Below, piece after piece: positions 19,451 through 27,111 of a DNA stretch of 64,000 bases (position 1 is the stretch's first letter; each line of letters opens with the position of its first letter). The position numbers and the translations under genes were made by a program. Below the pieces are notes generated by a model. That model did not search any database, was not told where the DNA came from, and worked only from the letters and a program-made list of their open reading frames with translations. The stretch comes from Sinorhizobium meliloti 4H41 (GTDB taxonomy: Bacteria > Pseudomonadota > Alphaproteobacteria > Rhizobiales > Rhizobiaceae): positions 42,207-106,206 of the forward strand of contig NZ_AQWP01000016.1 of the NCBI RefSeq assembly GCF_000375585.1. The letters run 5' to 3'.

Positions 19451-20698
19451 TCAGGCCCAATGATGCTTGTTGGAAAGACATGCTTTCTCGGTGGTGTGAA
19501 AGGCCTCGGCGCAGTAGTTGACCATCGATGCATCGGTGACCTGAGCATTCATGTCCTCGTCCTTGCGATAGTCTGCGAGAGCGAGCTCCAATGCTGCCTG
19601 CAGAGCTTTGAAAAATGCGCCATTCATGGACGCATTGCTCATGTATGTTCCCGGATAGCCTGTGTAGATGCCGTGTTGCAGACACCTCTGAGCGAAGGCC
19701 CTTCCATGCTTTTGCGAGGGCAGAAGGATATCGAACATCGTATCGCTTCCGAGAACGCGCGCAGGTATTTCGCTGCGCTTGAAGGAGGTTTGGAATTGCC
19801 TCTTGAGCGCTGAGCCCCTTTCGACGAGGCGCTCAACAATTTTTGCTTCCTCAAATATTTCCTGTGTCAGGTTGCCGGCCACAAAGGCCCGGTTCTCGCG
19901 CAGATACGTGTTGCCGAGATAAGCCCTGTCGGCTCCCGCCATGGCATCCGCGGTGCCGGCGACCGCGGAAAGGCCGATGCCTTGCGCGATCCCCTTGGCC
20001 AATGTGATGATGTCGGGTTTCACACCGTGCTTTCGGCAATAACCACCCTTTGCATAACGAAGTCCGCACAGGACCTCATCCACAATCAGTAGGGCTCCAT
20101 GCAGTCCTGCCAACGTGGAGATTTCTTGGAGCAATTCCGGAGGAAAGACTGAGGGCTCAGGCGTGAAGAAAATGCCTGCGACTCTGCCCCGGTTCCGGGC
20201 CAGTTGCTGTTCCAGAATACTGAGATCGTATTGATAATCCTGGATGTGTTGATCCTTAGCCGGCGGATTGTCCGACCAGGGATGCTGTTGAAAGATGTCG
20301 TGCCAGCCGTGGAAGCCAGCCGTCAGGATAACCGGCCGACCAGTTCGGTAGCGAGCGATACGAACGGCCGCTTCCGTTGCACAAGATCCGGTTCTCAGAA
20401 AGAACACTCTAGGAGTGTCTGGGAACATATCTGATATTTTTCCGGCAAGTAGCTGGCGTTGCTCGCTCACTGGCGATGGCAGAACGTCAGTTTCTTGCTC
20501 CATCGCCTGCGCAAGCCGGGTCGTGAATACCGTGTTATTGCTGCCCAACGGGGAAGCCCCGCTGCATGATGTCATATCCAGGTAGGTCTTGCCATGGATG
20601 TCCTCCGCTATCGCGCCATTGGCGGAGCGGAAGACGATGGGCGCCGGCGTGTCAGCCTCCCATTCAGCTAGATGTCCAGTAGCTCCAGGATTGAGCAT
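19451..20698 (-). CDS. Class III PLP aminotransferase (GSA-aminotransferase-like)
   Basis: The 415-residue protein shows the fold type I pattern of class III aminotransferases: FLRTGSCATEAAVRIAR for phosphate binding, GFHGWHD, the PLP-pyridine aspartate in LLIVDEVLCG and the Schiff-base lysine in TLAKGIAQG. Relatives include glutamate-1-semialdehyde aminomutase and the sugar aminotransferases NeoB/BtrB of aminoglycoside pathways, which aminate a carbonyl produced by a partner flavin dehydrogenase. The gene directly upstream encodes such a GMC-type flavin enzyme (13 bases apart), so an oxidation-transamination pair is likely, giving an amino-deoxy sugar. The amino acceptor position is not determinable here. 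Confidence 0.85.
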   Translation of the reverse strand: MLNPGATGHLAEWEADTPAPIVFRSANGAIAEDIHGKTYLDMTSCSGASPLGSNNTVFTTRLAQAMEQETDVLPSPVSEQRQLLAGKISDMFPDTPRVFFLRTGSCATEAAVRIARYRTGRPVILTAGFHGWHDIFQQHPWSDNPPAKDQHIQDYQYDLSILEQQLARNRGRVAGIFFTPEPSVFPPELLQEISTLAGLHGALLIVDEVLCGLRYAKGGYCRKHGVKPDIITLAKGIAQGIGLSAVAGTADAMAGADRAYLGNTYLRENRAFVAGNLTQEIFEEAKIVERLVERGSALKRQFQTSFKRSEIPARVLGSDTMFDILLPSQKHGRAFAQRCLQHGIYTGYPGTYMSNASMNGAFFKALQAALELALADYRKDEDMNAQVTDASMVNYCAEAFHTTEKACLSNKHHWA

Positions 20699-20711
20699 CT
20701 AAATTACCCCT

Positions 20712-22196
20712 CTACTTCAGTGACAGGGCCATTCTCCTCGCGTTGGCCATGATTGTGTGTGTCGGATTGCTGTTCCCCGCGAAATTCATAACGGAGCCGT
20801 CCATGACATAGATGTTGGTGAACCCATGGACCTTGCCGCAACTGTCTACGACGGATCTCCTGGGGTCACATCCGGCGCGCATGGTTCCGTGCAGGTGGGA
20901 ACTGCCTCTTGCATGCGAGGAAGGTTCTCGTTCGATGCGGAATGCGCCCAAGTGGAGCAGAATGTCATCTGCACGGTCGGCGAGAAAGCCTATTCGGGCT
21001 TTGTCATTTTCCGAGTTCCTGTATTCGAAACGGATATAGGGGATACCATACCGGTCAGCGGCGTCATCAAGCATTAGGCGGTTGTGCGACCATGGCTCGT
21101 CCCCGGCTATATAGTGCAGTCGCACGCGGCCAATGTTCTCACTCGGCAAGTGGAAATTCGCTTCATAAATGAGGCCACCGAATCTGCACGGTACGTCATT
21201 ATGTTCGTAGAACTCGTCTGTATAAACGGTTGCATGCGGTCCCCAGTGCGAAGCCATTGCGTCGGAGCCGCAATCAGCCGCATCCACGTAGCCGACGGAG
21301 TAGCCGCTGATCTTGAAGGAGAGACCTCGCCCAACAAGGTCAGATTCATTTCCTATTCCGTGCGGGGCATGCCCGCTCTTCGACCGAAGCATCAATGCCG
21401 CGGACTGTATCGCGTTTGCGCAGACAACGATCCTTTCAACTGGGATCCGGATCAGTTCCGATGAGAGCGCCACATAGCACTCTAGGGCTTCGGCCCGGCC
21501 GTCGCGGCCAATCTCGATGCGGTTGACGAAACAGCCGTAGAAAACCGAAATTGCTCCTGGCAGTTCGGAGTCATCCAATATGTTTCTTGCAAGCACTGAT
21601 GCTCTCGCATCGGTAGGGCATACCAGCTCATCGCAAGCTGAACACTTGATACATCCTCTGCTGTCGCCAGGCGCCCGGATTGCCAGGGGGATCTGCTTCG
21701 GCCTTATGCCGAGTTCCTGCATCGCATCGGATAACATCACTCCACGGGGGCTGGCTGGGTAGGATGCGTGCCCGTTCGTGCCACCGATCTCCAGGAGATG
21801 CTCGATCTGACAATAGCAGGGTTCGAGATCCTGAAGTGTAATGGGCCAATTGACCTCCATGTCGGTCCCAAGATATTGGGAAGCTGACAGATCCGATTGG
21901 CGATATCTGAACGTGATTGCGTTGTAGAATTGCATTCCGCCGCCGACGCAACACGCCGTCCACGGGTTACCGTCAGTGGCGCCAGTGGACGTGAATGCCT
22001 TGCTGTATGCCGCTTGATGGGGCTCGTGCATGGCACCAGGAGAAACCAGGCCTCCATATTCCAGGATGGCCACGCGGCAGCCTTTTTCCGCAAGCGTTCG
22101 CGCTACTATCGATCCAGATGGCCCGGAGCCCACGATAACCGCGTCGAAGGTTGTGTAATCACAAGAGGTCGCTGCAATGTGTCTGATGTCCGTCAT
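20712..22196 (-). CDS. GMC-family FAD-dependent oxidoreductase with extra cysteine cluster
   Basis: The chosen start ATG at 22196 overlaps the stop of the upstream gene (ATGA) and gives 494 residues. The N-terminus carries the FAD dinucleotide motif VIVGSGPSGSIVARTL, and the C-terminus the GMC_C pattern YVMDGSVM...GNSNPTHTI with the catalytic His/Asn region. Around residues 181-194 there is C-x2-C-x2-C-x4-CP, like a ferredoxin or the cysteine cluster of some bacterial sugar dehydrogenases. Related NeoQ/BtrQ enzymes oxidise the primary 6-hydroxyl of an amino-sugar precursor to an aldehyde. Next to a class III aminotransferase this suggests conversion of a sugar hydroxymethyl or ring hydroxyl to an amine. 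Confidence 0.82.
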   Translation of the reverse strand: MTDIRHIAATSCDYTTFDAVIVGSGPSGSIVARTLAEKGCRVAILEYGGLVSPGAMHEPHQAAYSKAFTSTGATDGNPWTACCVGGGMQFYNAITFRYRQSDLSASQYLGTDMEVNWPITLQDLEPCYCQIEHLLEIGGTNGHASYPASPRGVMLSDAMQELGIRPKQIPLAIRAPGDSRGCIKCSACDELVCPTDARASVLARNILDDSELPGAISVFYGCFVNRIEIGRDGRAEALECYVALSSELIRIPVERIVVCANAIQSAALMLRSKSGHAPHGIGNESDLVGRGLSFKISGYSVGYVDAADCGSDAMASHWGPHATVYTDEFYEHNDVPCRFGGLIYEANFHLPSENIGRVRLHYIAGDEPWSHNRLMLDDAADRYGIPYIRFEYRNSENDKARIGFLADRADDILLHLGAFRIEREPSSHARGSSHLHGTMRAGCDPRRSVVDSCGKVHGFTNIYVMDGSVMNFAGNSNPTHTIMANARRMALSLK

Positions 22197-23632
22197 TGGC
22201 AACGGTCTCCTGTCCGATGTGAAGTGGCGGGCCAGCAAGCGGTGCTCGCGACGGAGGCCAGGATGTGCTTCGTGCGGGCCACATAGTCGGGGACCGCGAT
22301 GCCTGCGGCGCCCGTGGCCGGGTGGCGGTAGTTGGCGACGAGGCCGTCGAAGGTCCGCACGAACCAGAGGCATACCTCGTACGGATCGGTGCTGCGGCTA
22401 CGCAGGGTGACAGCGTGCCAACTGTTCCAGTCCCGGGCGCCGGGGGTACGGCGAAGGTCCATGTACGAGACCATGAAGGGATCGCGGAGCGGCTGGCCGA
22501 GGAGATCCGCCACTCGGGGAATAGGTATCCTGGCCAGGTTCTTCGACCATTCCAGGTTGGAGGCCGCCCGACGCACCGCGTCGCAAAAGGAGTCGGTTGC
22601 GCCGAGCGGGAAAGCAAACGGGCCCATTCCTACGTACCAGCCAATGGAGGACCGGAAGGGAGCTGTCCGGGTATGAAAGGGGACCATGGTTCGAAATTCA
22701 CCCGAACCGGTGATTTCATGGCCGACTTTGGCGAGGCAGGCGAGCAGACCGGAGAACGAGTCTCCCCCGGCCTTACGGCAGACGGTGTCGAAGGCGCGCG
22801 CCGTGGATGCGTCGAGAAGCTCGGTGTATCCGCTTGGCTGGGCCGCGGAGCTGCTTCTCACGTCACTAACTGGTACAGGGAACTCCGGTAGGCGGCCGCC
22901 CGTCTCGGCGAGGAACTGCCGCCAATGGGCGATGGATTCGTCGTCCGGGGTCAGCGTGTCGGTCTCGGTTCGTTCGGCCTCCGCGAAATCGAGATAGCTG
23001 GATGTGGGGGGAAGAGGAGCCGGGACGGTCTTGCCGTTACGAACGGCAAGTGCTGCGGCGTACAGAGTGCGAATCTCATGCGCCGCTGCGAGAATGGAGT
23101 AACCGTCCATCAGGATGTGGTCGGCGACGAGACAGACAGTTGTGGCCTCCGGGCGACTGATGGTGGCACAAATATATGCGGGCCACTCGAGTGGGCCGAC
23201 TTCGGCGTCGAAGAGTTCCTCCAGGTACCGCGCGAGCTGCTGCCCCTCGGTGAAGTCCCCCGCCGCACTGTGGCGGATACTCACAGCTCCGGCCGGTAGC
23301 GTCCTGCGTTGGAGACGACCGCCTGGCGTGGAGCGAGGGGGTAGGCTGAGATGGCTCCGAAGGGTTTCGTGGCGGTCTGTCCACCCGCAAAGCGCCGTAG
23401 CGAAGGCATTCGCATCAAGTTCGGCGGGCAGATCGAAGACGCAGCCCAGCCAGGACGGTGGCAGGGAGGCCTCATCGGCCGCCTCGAGTGCAAATGCGAT
23501 GTGTGCTTCCTGAACGTGAGACGCCCGACGCTTATCTTCCGCCCAAATGGCCTCGGACATGCAGGGGGCGCAAGCCCGCCAGACGGTGAGGCGGCCCGGA
23601 GACAGAACGAGGGATGACATGTCAGTGAGCAT
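22193..23632 (-). CDS. Stand-alone condensation-domain (PapA/NRPS C-type) acyltransferase
   Basis: This encodes 479 residues of the CoA-dependent acyltransferase/condensation superfamily. The characteristic RHETLRSH segment lies near residues 87-94. The active-site motif HHxxxDG appears as DHILMDG at residues 171-177, keeping the catalytic second His172 and the structural Asp176. A later segment with GWYVGMGPFAFPL fits the C-terminal lobe. No adenylation or carrier domain is attached, as in PapA enzymes that transfer acyl chains to trehalose in mycobacteria or in stand-alone C domains. It probably acylates an amine or hydroxyl of the sugar product. The GC content is higher than in the downstream part of the operon, with codon use reminiscent of actinobacteria. 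Start could also be the Met at residue 5. Confidence 0.78.
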   Translation of the reverse strand: MLTDMSSLVLSPGRLTVWRACAPCMSEAIWAEDKRRASHVQEAHIAFALEAADEASLPPSWLGCVFDLPAELDANAFATALCGWTDRHETLRSHLSLPPRSTPGGRLQRRTLPAGAVSIRHSAAGDFTEGQQLARYLEELFDAEVGPLEWPAYICATISRPEATTVCLVADHILMDGYSILAAAHEIRTLYAAALAVRNGKTVPAPLPPTSSYLDFAEAERTETDTLTPDDESIAHWRQFLAETGGRLPEFPVPVSDVRSSSAAQPSGYTELLDASTARAFDTVCRKAGGDSFSGLLACLAKVGHEITGSGEFRTMVPFHTRTAPFRSSIGWYVGMGPFAFPLGATDSFCDAVRRAASNLEWSKNLARIPIPRVADLLGQPLRDPFMVSYMDLRRTPGARDWNSWHAVTLRSRSTDPYEVCLWFVRTFDGLVANYRHPATGAAGIAVPDYVARTKHILASVASTACWPATSHRTGDRCQ

Positions 23633-24086
23633 GAAATGGGGTACCTGTCTGCGAGGAAGGAAGTGGTGCTGAGGACGAGAGTCTCGCGCGTCGGAGTACG
23701 CTGACCAGACTTAACTCCCGCGCTGCCGCGCGCGCAAGGAACGCGCCCACGGCAAATCTCATTGCAGCGCTTCCCGTAGCGGCGGCGGTCAGGCTCAGCC
23801 TCTCGATCAACTTTGTAAGGACGACACGGAGCAGGCGCTTGAGCATAAAACGAGCTTGCCGGTGGCGACGAGAATCCGGCGAGCAGACCCCAGTAGGATA
23901 TTGGCTTCCTCCGCAGACGCGCAGTGCCCAGTCTCGTTCGTGCTCGGGTTGAGAAGTTCGATTGCCGTCAGCGGGTACGACGAGCATCACGTCGCATTCG
24001 ACGAGGGTGACCGTGTGGCCCGCGAGAAGAAAGTAGAAGCTTCGGGGCAGGCGGCGGCGGGGCGCTTGGGGTTCCTCCCGCGTCAC
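23622..24086 (-). CDS. Unknown Arg-rich protein inside the sulfotransferase-acyltransferase operon
   Basis: The frame of 154 codons overlaps the sulfotransferase stop by four bases (ATGA) and runs 11 bases into the acyltransferase gene, the pattern of coupled operon genes. I do not recognise a family. The sequence has a short hydrophobic stretch (FYFLLAGHTVTLV), a polar Cys-containing middle and a basic, possibly helical part from FMLKRLLRVVLTKLIERL. It might be a small partner protein, a decayed domain, or a chance frame in high-GC DNA; there is nothing else between the two enzymes. Confidence 0.4.
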   Translation of the reverse strand: MTREEPQAPRRRLPRSFYFLLAGHTVTLVECDVMLVVPADGNRTSQPEHERDWALRVCGGSQYPTGVCSPDSRRHRQARFMLKRLLRVVLTKLIERLSLTAAATGSAAMRFAVGAFLARAAARELSLVSVLRRARLSSSAPLPSSQTGTPFHAH

Positions 24087-25039
24087 CCTGCGCTCCCAGG
24101 ATCCGGCTTCGATAAGTCATAGCCCAGGTGTTGCAGCTCCTTCCCGGCGATCCGCTCGAACTCCTCGATTTCCGCGGGCGTGAGGTCCTGTCGGTACCGT
24201 CCCCGACGCCCGGTATTCAGCGGTTTACCCGCGGCTTCCGCTGCGGGATGCCCCCAGGGTTTGTCGAACAGCGCGTGCTTATGCTCCGCGTGGTGCAGGA
24301 CTGCCTCGTCCCACGGCAAACCGAGGTGTTCCAACATCCGACCGACGGTCTGGCGGGGGTGGGTAACCAGATCTTCATACCTCACTTCCAGATAACGACC
24401 GTCAGGAGCAGTCTGGCGGGGCCGGGTGACGATCTCCAGCCAGCCGGTCGCGGCCTGCGCAATAGTCCGGTAGCCCCAGCCTGGGACGGTCTTAAGGTGT
24501 GAGGCAGCCAGGTCGCGGCCGTCGCGGATTATGTGAATGAAATGAGCTTTAGGCCATATCGCCGCGTACATGCCGATGTCCTGGATTTTCCGCTGAAGCT
24601 TCAGGCCCCATCGTCCGGCTCCCGTCTGTTCACGTCGGAATTCCCCAATGGCGTCGATGAGCCGGCAGCGATCGTCGAGGGACGACAGATCGGTACCACG
24701 CTCCGCCATTAGGCTGGTCACCAGGCTCCGCACGTCGTCACGGTCGAGACCGAAACGCTCGCACTGCACGACAAAGTGCGCGCTGTCGAACCACTCAGGA
24801 TCAACGGTGTCCTTCGTGGCACCTGCCAGCCGTGGATCGCGGCGGTCGATCATGTCGCATACCGCGAGAATGTGCGGGCCGAGGTCGACGGGATCGGTGA
24901 AATCGATCTCCGGGCCGACGACCAAACCGGGGTAGGAGTCGAGCACGACACTCAACAGAGTGGTGCCAGAGCGGTTCTCGCCGCCAAGCAGGACAGGGTT
25001 AGAAGGCAGAACGAGAGGAGAAGAACCGAGACCGGACAT
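24083..25039 (-). CDS. PAPS-dependent sulfotransferase (Sulfotransferase_3-like)
   Basis: The start MSGLGSSPL at 25039 is preceded by AGGAAAG and gives 318 residues. The PAPS 5'-phosphosulfate loop is in GGENRSGTTLLSVVLDSYP, and the 3'-phosphate-binding part in HIIRDGRDLAASH, followed by VRYEDLVTHPRQTVGRML. These are the standard sulfotransferase motifs; the family covers carbohydrate and protein-tyrosine enzymes and the mycobacterial trehalose sulfotransferase has a related fold. It presumably sulfates a hydroxyl of the cluster product using PAPS in the cytoplasm. It is the first gene of the minus-strand operon. It is not close to NodH in motif context, so Nod-factor sulfation is a less likely alternative. 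Confidence 0.85.
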   Translation of the reverse strand: MSGLGSSPLVLPSNPVLLGGENRSGTTLLSVVLDSYPGLVVGPEIDFTDPVDLGPHILAVCDMIDRRDPRLAGATKDTVDPEWFDSAHFVVQCERFGLDRDDVRSLVTSLMAERGTDLSSLDDRCRLIDAIGEFRREQTGAGRWGLKLQRKIQDIGMYAAIWPKAHFIHIIRDGRDLAASHLKTVPGWGYRTIAQAATGWLEIVTRPRQTAPDGRYLEVRYEDLVTHPRQTVGRMLEHLGLPWDEAVLHHAEHKHALFDKPWGHPAAEAAGKPLNTGRRGRYRQDLTPAEIEEFERIAGKELQHLGYDLSKPDPGSAG

Positions 25040-25080
25040 GACTTTCCTGCGGGCATGTGGCGTTCGGTCAATGCTGTACC

Positions 25081-25144
25081 GGCAAAAATCAATTGCTGCT
25101 ATTAACACAAATGTAATTGTCCAGTTTATTTCCAAACATGGATA
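25081..25144 (-). promoter_or_regulatory. Degenerate nod-box-like element before the sulfotransferase operon
   Basis: On the minus strand an ATCCATG (from 25143) is followed, about 48 bases on, by CAATTGATTTTTGCC. These resemble the two ends of a nod box, but the inner part does not align and the spacing is about 18 bases too long. A degenerate or interrupted box is possible; so is chance in an AT-rich promoter region. Confidence 0.2.
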
Positions 25145-25490
25145 GGTTTTTCGTCAAACGTACAGTCTATTGTTTCTTTGCCGACGCAGTTGTTCGATAG
25201 CGGCGACGGTTTGGTCGGTGAAGATCATTGAATTGTCGGAAGGAGCGCCCTTTTGCGACAATTTGTTCGCGGAGATGTTGCGTTCCGGATCCGCCCAAAC
25301 ATGGCCGCGCTTGCGCACACTGTTCACTTGCGGTTCGACAGTGCCGCTGCAGCTTACCAGCACGAGACCTGGGCGGCTGCCAGAACATTCCGCTTCACGC
25401 CAAACGCCGGCGCCTGAACAGCATTTGGGACGGGGCAGTCCAGGTTTCGGAGCATCCCGGGCGAGCAACACCTCAAATGTATAGCGGAAT
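25145..25490. other. Intergenic region, possible IS481-type scrap
   Basis: No intact gene. A minus-strand frame near 25180-25235 reads TVAAIEQLRRQR, similar to the N-terminus of IS481-like transposases, but it is too short to be sure. Confidence 0.25.
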
Positions 25491-25506
25491 TGTCCGATGT
25501 ACGACG
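25491..25506. promoter_or_regulatory. NifA-like upstream site, one mismatch
   Basis: TGTCCGATGTACGACG deviates from TGT-N10-ACA only in the last base. It lies about 78 bases before the -24 box of the M16 operon, matching the geometry at 3978-4072. Confidence 0.5.
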
Positions 25507-25568
25507 ATTAGGGAACATGCCTCATTGTCGGTTCGCTTGGCCGCGTTGCTTTTACAAGAGTTTCCTCT

Positions 25569-25586
25569 TTGGCACGCTTAGTGCTT
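25569..25586 (+). promoter_or_regulatory. Sigma54 promoter of the M16 peptidase operon
   Basis: TTGGCACGCTTAGTGCTT has a perfect TTGGCACG -24 box, ten bases between GG and GC, and TGC at -12. The first gene starts at 25714. Confidence 0.8.
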
Positions 25587-25713
25587 CATGTTTGTGGATG
25601 TGGCCACAGGCGTGAAGCGGCCGATCTTCGATCAGGGCCCACCTGGCTGCGGTGCTAAACAAGACAATTCAAACCAGCTAACAGGCCGACGATTGTGCCT
25701 TTGAGGGGAGCAG

Positions 25714-27111
25714 ATGATGTATGGTCGAATAGATCTGCGTATCCGTGCAATCGCCCTGAGCATGGTTGTGCTGCAGGCGTTTACGACCCCGGAAACGCTG
25801 GCCGCCGAGATCCCGCGAGGCAAACCCGAGATTGGATATTTTGTACTGAGCAACGGCATGGAGGTGGTCGTCATACCCGATCACCGGACGCCGACCGTCA
25901 CGCAGATGGTCTGGTACAAGGCCGGGAACGCCGATGAGCCGCCCGGCAAATCCGGCATCGCGCATTTCCTGGAGCATCTCATGTTCAAGGGCACGGAGAA
26001 GCACCCTGCCGGCGAGTTTGAAGCAAAGATCGCTGAGATCGGTGGGGAAGAGAACGCCTTCACGTCGTCCGACTACACTGCCTACTATCAGACGGTCACG
26101 TCGGAGGCGCTCGGCACGATGATGGAATTCGAAGCTGATCGGATGCGCCATCTCGAACTTACCGACGCGGTCATCGTGCCTGAGCGCGATGTCATTCTCC
26201 AGGAGCGGCGCTCGCGCGTCGAGAGGGACCCCGAGGAGCTTCTCGAGGAGGAGATGCGGGCGACCCTCTATCAGAACCATCCTTACCGCATCGCGGTCAT
26301 CGGCTGGATGCACGAGATGAAAGAGCTCAATCGTTCTGACGCCATAGCGTTCTACAATCGCTACTATGCCCCGAACAACGCCATACTGGTCGTGGCAGGA
26401 GACGTGGACGTTGGGGGGGTGTGGTGGCTAGCGAACAAGACCTATGGGGCCGTACCGCGTGGCCCGGATTTGCCGCAGCGCGTAAGGCCCCAGGAGCCGG
26501 AGCAGAACACCAAACGAACCGTGGCGCTCACCGACGCGCGCGTGACCGTGCCGAGTGTGCGAAAAGCGTGGGTCACGCCGTCCTACAGTACGGCCGAGCC
26601 GAATGAAGCGGAAGCCCTCGAGATTCTTTCGGAAATTCTCGGTGGAGGATCGCGCAGCCGGATCCATCAGGAATTGGTCGTGAAACAGGGGATAGCCTCG
26701 TGGGCTGGCGCCTATTTCCATGGAAGATCGCTCGATCCGTCCAGCGTCACGATTTATGGCTCGCCGGGCGGCGCGGCGACAATCGAGGCGGTGGAACGCG
26801 CGCTCGACGCAGAAGTCCGGAAAATTATCGAGACCGGTGTTACCGATGTCGAGCTGGAGAAGGCCAAAAACCGCTTGGTGCGTTCGATGGTCTTCGCACG
26901 CGACAGCCAGGCGGGAGTGGCCAACATCTACGGGAAGGCGCTTGTGACCGGCAGCACTGTCTACGACTTGGAGGTATGGCCGTTGAGGGTCCGCGCGGTA
27001 ACCGCGGCGGAGGTGCAGGCGGTTGCCAGGAAATACCTTAATTCTGACCGCTCGGTGGCAGGATACCTGCTGCCGCGGGAGTCCGCGGTCTCAGGAGATA
27101 AAACCCGATGA
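25714..27111 (+). CDS. Secreted M16 zinc metallopeptidase (active subunit)
   Basis: The 465-residue protein has an N-terminal signal peptide ([14 protein letters not shown], cleavage expected near LAAE), so it is exported. The inverted zinc motif HXXEH is present as HFLEH around residue 86, with the distal glutamate in MEFEADRM about 75 residues later, so it should be catalytic. The C-terminal M16 domain carries [13 protein letters not shown]. It overlaps by four bases (ATGA) with the next gene, which encodes a partner without the zinc site; in the family such alpha/beta pairs form a closed clam-shell that degrades peptides of a few kDa. A NifA-like site and sigma54 promoter lie upstream, so it is probably made in bacteroids. 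Host nodule peptides are a plausible, unproven substrate, as for the rhizobial M16 peptidase HrrP. Confidence 0.88.
   Translation: MMYGRIDLRIRAIALSMVVLQAFTTPETLAAEIPRGKPEIGYFVLSNGMEVVVIPDHRTPTVTQMVWYKAGNADEPPGKSGIAHFLEHLMFKGTEKHPAGEFEAKIAEIGGEENAFTSSDYTAYYQTVTSEALGTMMEFEADRMRHLELTDAVIVPERDVILQERRSRVERDPEELLEEEMRATLYQNHPYRIAVIGWMHEMKELNRSDAIAFYNRYYAPNNAILVVAGDVDVGGVWWLANKTYGAVPRGPDLPQRVRPQEPEQNTKRTVALTDARVTVPSVRKAWVTPSYSTAEPNEAEALEILSEILGGGSRSRIHQELVVKQGIASWAGAYFHGRSLDPSSVTIYGSPGGAATIEAVERALDAEVRKIIETGVTDVELEKAKNRLVRSMVFARDSQAGVANIYGKALVTGSTVYDLEVWPLRVRAVTAAEVQAVARKYLNSDRSVAGYLLPRESAVSGDKTR

Noticed and set aside
22197-22373. N-terminal extension of the GMC oxidoreductase
   Set aside because: It lies in the acyltransferase coding region; the ATGA overlap at 22193-22196 gives the expected FAD-motif start.
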